A DNA stretch of 64,000 bases, taken from positions 27,106-91,105 of the forward strand of contig VCJN01000295.1 in NCBI GenBank assembly GCA_006384855.1. Reading direction: 5' to 3'. The DNA comes from Tetraselmis striata. Its lineage: Eukaryota > Chlorophyta > Chlorodendrophyceae > Chlorodendrales > Chlorodendraceae. The notes below the pieces were generated by a model that was not told where the DNA came from, searched no databases, and was given only the letters and a program-made list of their open reading frames with translations. Positions 59,766 through 64,000 of this stretch are shown piece by piece; the first letter of the stretch is position 1; every line of letters starts with the position of its first letter. Position numbers and translations under genes: made by a program.

Positions 59766-59899
59766 GTGCTGCGGCTGCTACCTTGGACGTTTCCGCGGAC
59801 GCTTTTCAGATCTCCCGTACAGATGCTCACAGCAGGCAACACCCGGCTGTGCGGTACGGGTTGAAATCGAACGTACCGTCTGCACCATGGGCAGCGATT

Positions 59900-60931
59900 A
59901 TGCGACCTGGGCTACTGCGGTTACTCGGCGACGACGAGGTTGGGCGCCGTGCCGCGGATTTCTTGATGTCTTCGCGCGCGGAACGTACCGTGCAGTCTTA
60001 CGGATCTGAATTCAACCTATTCTGCGAGTTCTGCGCGCAAAATGGGAGACTGCCGGACACGGCGGATCCGCCGCTCATCGTTCGGTACATCTCTTGGGTT
60101 GCGGCACGTGGCCGCAACAAGGCTGGTGCCTTTGGACCCTACCTTTCAGCGATCAACGCCTTTTTCACCGATAATTTCAAGGAGCCGCCGGCGCTTGGGC
60201 CTTTCGTCAGCCAGGCGATGCGCGGTTGGGAGCTGGCTCAGCAGGTGCTGGACGCCCCGGACTACCGGGTGCCTCTGCCTGCGGACGTCGCCCTCGCCTG
60301 TGTTCGGCGTGCGCAGCGGCTGGTTTCTCGCAGGTCCATCGCGTGCGACCTGCCCACATTCCGTGCCCTGCTCGTTACCGCGGTCAATTTCCTTTTTTGT
60401 CACCGCGCGGGTACCAGTACGGGGTGCGGCGTGCGCGATTTGGCGGTTGATTCCCGCAGCATTACGCTGTACCGTCGAGTACTTAAGGGCAAGCCTTCCG
60501 GGGCGCCTCGTCCGGTGCTGCAAATTTCCCGCGAGGCGCACCCCGAAATCGCGGAGCTTTTGGAGTTCTTCGTCAGCTGCCGCGATCACGTGCTGCCCGG
60601 TGCTACTCGGTTTTGGCAGCTCCCTGATGATGATCCCGGCACGTGGACCGCGGCTACTGTCTCCGAATGGGTAACTGCCGCTGCCTTGGCAGTTGACGCT
60701 ACCCCGCCTGCTGGTTTCTGCTGGTCGTCGCACAGCCTTCGCAATGGCGGGGCGTCCGCGGCCTCGGCCACGGGCGTCCCTATGCCTACGATTCGCTGGC
60801 TTGGCGGCTGGAAAGTGGGCAGCGGCGTGGTCCTCAATTACATCGTGCCAGGCATCCTGGACTCCGCTGGGGCCCGCTACTTCTTCGGCTCCCTGGCACC
60901 GCAGCGTTCCGCTGCTAATCTTTCACAGTGA
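59900..60931 (+). CDS. DIRS tyrosine recombinase
   Basis: A 343-residue protein from the ATG at 59900 (the frame is open further upstream but only as a shadow of the RT gene). The N-terminal half is a SAM-like DNA-binding domain (RTVQSYGSEFNLFCEFC, YLSAINAFF). The catalytic half has an arginine in LFCHRAGT, the HSLR box (60731-60742), LGGWKVGSG with tryptophan at the sixth position, and a tyrosine in VVLNYIVPG that would be the nucleophile. It integrates the circular DNA copy by site-specific recombination, replacing an integrase. Confidence 0.9.
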   Translation: MRPGLLRLLGDDEVGRRAADFLMSSRAERTVQSYGSEFNLFCEFCAQNGRLPDTADPPLIVRYISWVAARGRNKAGAFGPYLSAINAFFTDNFKEPPALGPFVSQAMRGWELAQQVLDAPDYRVPLPADVALACVRRAQRLVSRRSIACDLPTFRALLVTAVNFLFCHRAGTSTGCGVRDLAVDSRSITLYRRVLKGKPSGAPRPVLQISREAHPEIAELLEFFVSCRDHVLPGATRFWQLPDDDPGTWTAATVSEWVTAAALAVDATPPAGFCWSSHSLRNGGASAASATGVPMPTIRWLGGWKVGSGVVLNYIVPGILDSAGARYFFGSLAPQRSAANLSQ

Positions 60932-60968
60932 CTGGTTTTCACCGGTAACTGTGGCCTTCCGGTTTTGC

Positions 60969-60996
60969 CTGGCAACGTGACTCGCACTCTGTCTAA
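60969..60996 (+). repeat. DIRS B1 repeat
   Basis: CTGGCAACGTGACTCGCACT and the following eight bases recur exactly at B2 (61308-61335). B1 abuts A2 directly. Confidence 0.88.
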
Positions 60997-61247
60997 TCGT
61001 TGTTAAGTACTTAACTGAGTTTAGTCAGACGACGGACCGAGTTGTGCGGTCGAACGACTACCACCTGGAAAATATAGCACAGTAGCCAGTCATCGGCTCT
61101 GTCTAGAATCTTCCAGGATGGGACAGTGAGCAGCGGACTCGCGACCGCACCAGCTCCCGACCTGTTTCCCTGCCTGCCTGCAGCTACTACTTAGCCAACT
61201 GTCTAGACCATAGCGCTCATCCCTTTTGCTGTTGCGCTTCACGCACC
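60996..61247 (+). repeat. DIRS A2 repeat (252 bp)
   Basis: Second copy of A1, lying between B1 and B2. In DIRS/PAT replication this arrangement lets the circular DNA be completed. Confidence 0.92.
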
Positions 61248-61307
61248 CACCCGTCCCACCCATCTCTGTTGGTGTGGCGAGGGGCTTGTAAGACAAGACA
61301 CTCGCTT

Positions 61308-61335
61308 CTGGCAACGTGACTCGCACTCTGTCTAA
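61308..61335 (+). repeat. DIRS B2 repeat, right end of element
   Basis: Exact 28-base copy of B1 after a 60-base spacer following A2. Confidence 0.88.
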
Positions 61336-61540
61336 AACAACATGCTGGTGGCATTGGATATTTATCCTATAGCGGTCCGACTCGGCACCGCGGACATGCA
61401 GCGGGTAGCGCTATCTTGACGATGATTTAGGAGTTGTAGCGCGTAATGTATTTATGTTACAAGGAATATTACTGGCGCCTGGCTGTGGCCGTACCAGTAA
61501 ATAATACGCGTGCTGAAATACCAGCAGTACAACCGTATGA
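61336..61540. other. Junction DNA between DIRS element and second Ty3 element
   Basis: No coding signature. This may contain the 3' untranslated part or a piece of LTR of the minus-strand Ty3 element, but no second LTR copy is in the window for comparison. Confidence 0.4.
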
Positions 61541-64000
61541 TTACTTGGCCATAAAACGTCGCGCGCAGGTTTGTGGTGGTACTAGGGTAGTCGCTAGGCG
61601 CAACCCTAACATTCCCACCCCTCTGATAAATGACGAACTGGAAAGTGTCTGTTCGCGTCGCCGAAGGCCTGGCGTAGATGTCGGTTGGCGGTGGAAGCGT
61701 GATATAGCAGCAGCAATAGCAGTACTAGGTGTCAACGCTCCGGGATGGACTCTGAAAAACGCGACGGGTGGCGCACTCGCAGGTTGGCGTATTCCTTTGA
61801 GCGTAGCGAGTCTTGTAGATTTCGGCGCGCCCTCGCGAAGTCGTGTAACGCCTCGACACGCACGTCGCAGCGCGCTGTATGGCTCCCAGCTGTCGTGACT
61901 TGAGTCGTAGTTCAGCCAACGGACCAGAAAGACGAGGCAGAGTCCTCGCTTGAACAGATCCTCGCGGCGCTCGATAGAGAAGTCGAGCACGCGTGCAACG
62001 ACGAACTCGTCGACATGGGGCTCCACACTGGACGGAATTGTATCGGGCTGTGCGTCTGGGTTGACGCACTGGCGCAGTCGACTGATGTGAAACACATTGT
62101 GGCAGTCGAACGTTGGTGGCAGGCGCATACGATACGCCTTGCTGGAGATCTTGGCCGTGACCGGGTAGGGGCCGATGTAGCGCTGTCGGAACTTGCGCGC
62201 CGGCTGGTTGCGTGTAAGCAAGTGCTCCGTTGAGAGCCAGACTTTGTCTCCTTCTGCGAACTCAACATGGCTGGTTTTGCGGTCGGCATAGACCTTTTGA
62301 TATTCATCAGCAAGCTTCAGTTGCGCAGTAATCAACATGTGAATATCTTTAATATTTGCAACTGTGTTGCATGCATCTTGGTTGGCAGTAGCAATCGTAT
62401 CAGGTGGTGTTAGTGACATCATGCCATAAATTGCCCCAAAAGGGGCATAGTGTGTTGCTGAATGGACTGAATTGTTGTAAGAAAGCTCAGCAAGAGCCAA
62501 ATGACTTAACCAAGAGTCATGTTGCCTGATGTGACCAAACGCGCGTAATATTTGTTCAATATTTCTGTGGGTGCGCTCAGTTTCACCGTCAGTCTGCGGG
62601 TGGTAAGCGCTGAAAATATTTAGCTTAGTTTGCAGAGCTGTAAACAATGATTTCCAGAACACTGAAGTAAACATGGGATCTCTGTCAGAGATGATACATC
62701 TGCTGAGACCATGGTGTCTGTAAATATTGTCCAAATATAATCTGGCCAACTGTGTCGCATCAATCTTAATATTGCATGGCACAAAATGTGACTGTTTGGT
62801 GAATGTATCAACAAACGTAGCAATAGCATCGTAGCCATCCACCTCAGGCAAGTTGGTTTTAAAATCCATAGAGATCATTTCCCAAGCCTTGGTTGCCTTT
62901 GGCAAGGGAAATAAAGAACCATAAGGCTTGGTGGTAGCTGCTTTGATTCTAACGCAAGTATCACAGTGTTTGCAGTAATGCTTGACTGTGGTATTCATGC
63001 GTGGCCACCAAAACATACGCAGTATCTTGGCAAGAGTGCGGGTATGGTTGGGGAGTCCATTACCAACATGATACTCCTCAATGATGAGCTTTCTCAGTTC
63101 AGAATCAATGGGTATACAGACCTTATCTGCCATGTAGTAGAGACCATTAGTGTCATCCTGTCGCACACCGTTTGGGGTGAGTCCATGTGTAGGCAACATC
63201 AGTGATGTATGCAGCTTTGATCGTGTTGATCAGCTTGCTGTCAATCGGCAGGGCGGACATTGCTGACAAATAGTCATGTATTTGTTCAAGGTCAGCTTCG
63301 ACCAGCTGGTTTTCATATTCAGTCAATGCATAATGCAAGTCAGGGCGGCGAGAGAGAGCATCAGCCTCATTGTCAGCGCCTTTGCGATATAATATCGGCA
63401 ACACAGGTTCATTAGTCTGTGGGCTGACTGCCACGTATGGTGAAATTTCATGTAACCATAGGGCATGGCGTCTGCTTAGTCCTTCCTGTGTAGGCAAAGG
63501 CTCAATGTGGGATCGTCAGTTATAACTGTAATACGGCGGCTGCCTTCCAAATAGCAGCGCCATTTTTTCAGAGCACATACCACACCCAAGAGCTCTTGGT
63601 CATAGGTGGGATAATTCGTCTGTGCAGCCTGCAATGTCTTTGCATAATAGCTGCAGGGTTGTAAGTGGCCATCAGCATTAGCGGAGCAGAACTGCACCTA
63701 AGGCCTATTTGCTGGCGTCAGTAGCCACTACAAACTCAGCATCTTTGCCGGTGACAGGGCTTGCCATCACGGGGGACTGGCACAAGGCTTGCTTCAGTTT
63801 TTCAAATGCAGCTTGGCATTCAACTGTCCAATCAAATATGTTATCCTTTCTTGTGGGGCATGTAACGGTGCTGCAAGCATAATAATTGCGCACATATCGT
63901 CGGTAAAAAATGACAGAAACCAAGATATTGTTGGACATTCTGAACGTTCTTAGGCATGGGCCAATCCTGAACAGCCTTGATTTTATTATGCGAGGGTCTT
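61541..64000 (-). pseudogene. Second Ty3/gypsy element, pol fragment, frame-broken and cut by the window
   Basis: Read leftward: 63938-63705 covers the end of RT and the RNase H start (ATDAS followed by a stop); 63697-63476 continues RNase H (YYAKTLQAAQ, YDQELLGVV); 63497-63153 has [16 protein letters not shown]; 63199-61541 is a 552-codon integrase frame. The integrase frame has the HHCC finger, MDFKTNLPE, ISDRDPMF, TDGETERT, a GPYPVTAK motif and a chromodomain (VLDFSIERRED, FLVRWLNYD, DSWEPY). The shifts between pieces and the in-frame stop make pol inactive. The DNA is visibly richer in A and T than the neighbouring elements. It is clearly a different lineage from the Ty3 element at 40.5-56.4 kb. 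Confidence 0.85.

Larger units (their letters stand above)
56429..61335 (+). mobile_element. DIRS/PAT-like tyrosine-recombinase retrotransposon, complete
   Basis: This 4.9-kb element has the split direct repeat order A1-ORFs-B1-A2-B2 typical of PAT-type elements: A1 56429-56680, B1 60969-60996, A2 60996-61247, B2 61308-61335. It encodes a Gag-like protein, an RT-RNase H-methyltransferase protein and a tyrosine recombinase, with no protease or integrase. The repeats are nearly identical and the ORFs are intact, so it is young. It lies 42 bp after the Ty3 target duplication. Elements of this class integrate without target duplication, and none is seen. Confidence 0.93.

Noticed and set aside
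57815-59899. Long upstream part of the 1,038-codon frame that ends in the tyrosine recombinase
   Set aside because: Over this part the real protein is the RT-RNase H frame; the shadow has no motifs. The recombinase starts at 59900.

Overview
The window looks like nuclear DNA of a green alga, most likely a chlorophyte. The evidence is GC-rich, intron-dense genes with many short phase-consistent exons, a plant-type MOS1/PRRC2 homologue, a centrin-binding (SFI1-type) repeat protein as expected in a cell with basal bodies, and a DIRS/PAT-type tyrosine-recombinase retrotransposon, a class common in volvocine and related algae. The taxon is an inference; no rRNA or organelle marker is present.

Left part, 1-26 kb: three host genes. 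A minus-strand gene (334-8661, 3' end unresolved) has 15 exons that join in frame and encodes an SFI1-like protein of W/F-rich helical repeats followed by a coiled coil. Upstream of it, on the same strand, lies a six-exon gene (11390-17093) for a MOS1/PRRC2 (BAT2 N-terminal domain) protein, probably a post-transcriptional or chromatin-linked regulator. On the plus strand, 23987-26339 holds a multi-exon gene resembling ATPase PAAT (human C10orf88), whose last part shows frame breaks. Their introns are rich in long C/G homopolymers, often directly beside the 5' splice site, and six of seven copies of a ~180-bp MITE with TA target duplications sit in these introns. Between the genes at ~20 kb are two adjacent long perfect or near-perfect hairpins.

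Middle part, 26-40 kb: decayed mobile and viral DNA. It contains a frame-broken LINE (reverse transcriptase FADD box, RNase H, CCHC finger; ~30.5-34.4 kb), a minus-strand relic of a D5-like SF3 primase-helicase of the type found in large DNA viruses and related elements (~36.1-37.0 kb), and an N-terminal relic of a CACTA-type transposase (~37.4-39.0 kb).

Right part, 40.5-64 kb: nested, mostly young elements. A Ty3/gypsy chromovirus-type element (40498-56381) has 413-bp LTRs that differ at only two positions and a perfect 5-bp target duplication. Its gag zinc knuckle is split by an 8.5-kb DNA transposon (42024-50565) with 22-bp perfect terminal inverted repeats starting CACTG and a 3-bp target duplication; that transposon itself carries a 1-kb MITE, a ~370-bp tandem array and a 30-bp minisatellite. 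Between gag and protease the Ty3 element carries an unusual ORF with a Dam-like adenine-methyltransferase domain (NPPY) and a Nudix-like domain. Only 42 bp beyond the Ty3 target duplication starts a complete DIRS/PAT-like element (56429-61335) with A1-B1-A2-B2 split direct repeats, RT-RNase H-methyltransferase and tyrosine-recombinase ORFs. The window ends in a second, frame-broken, AT-richer Ty3 element on the minus strand.

The best candidate for something undescribed is the Ty3 element with the methyltransferase-Nudix ORF, read together with the DIRS neighbour that carries a related methyltransferase domain.
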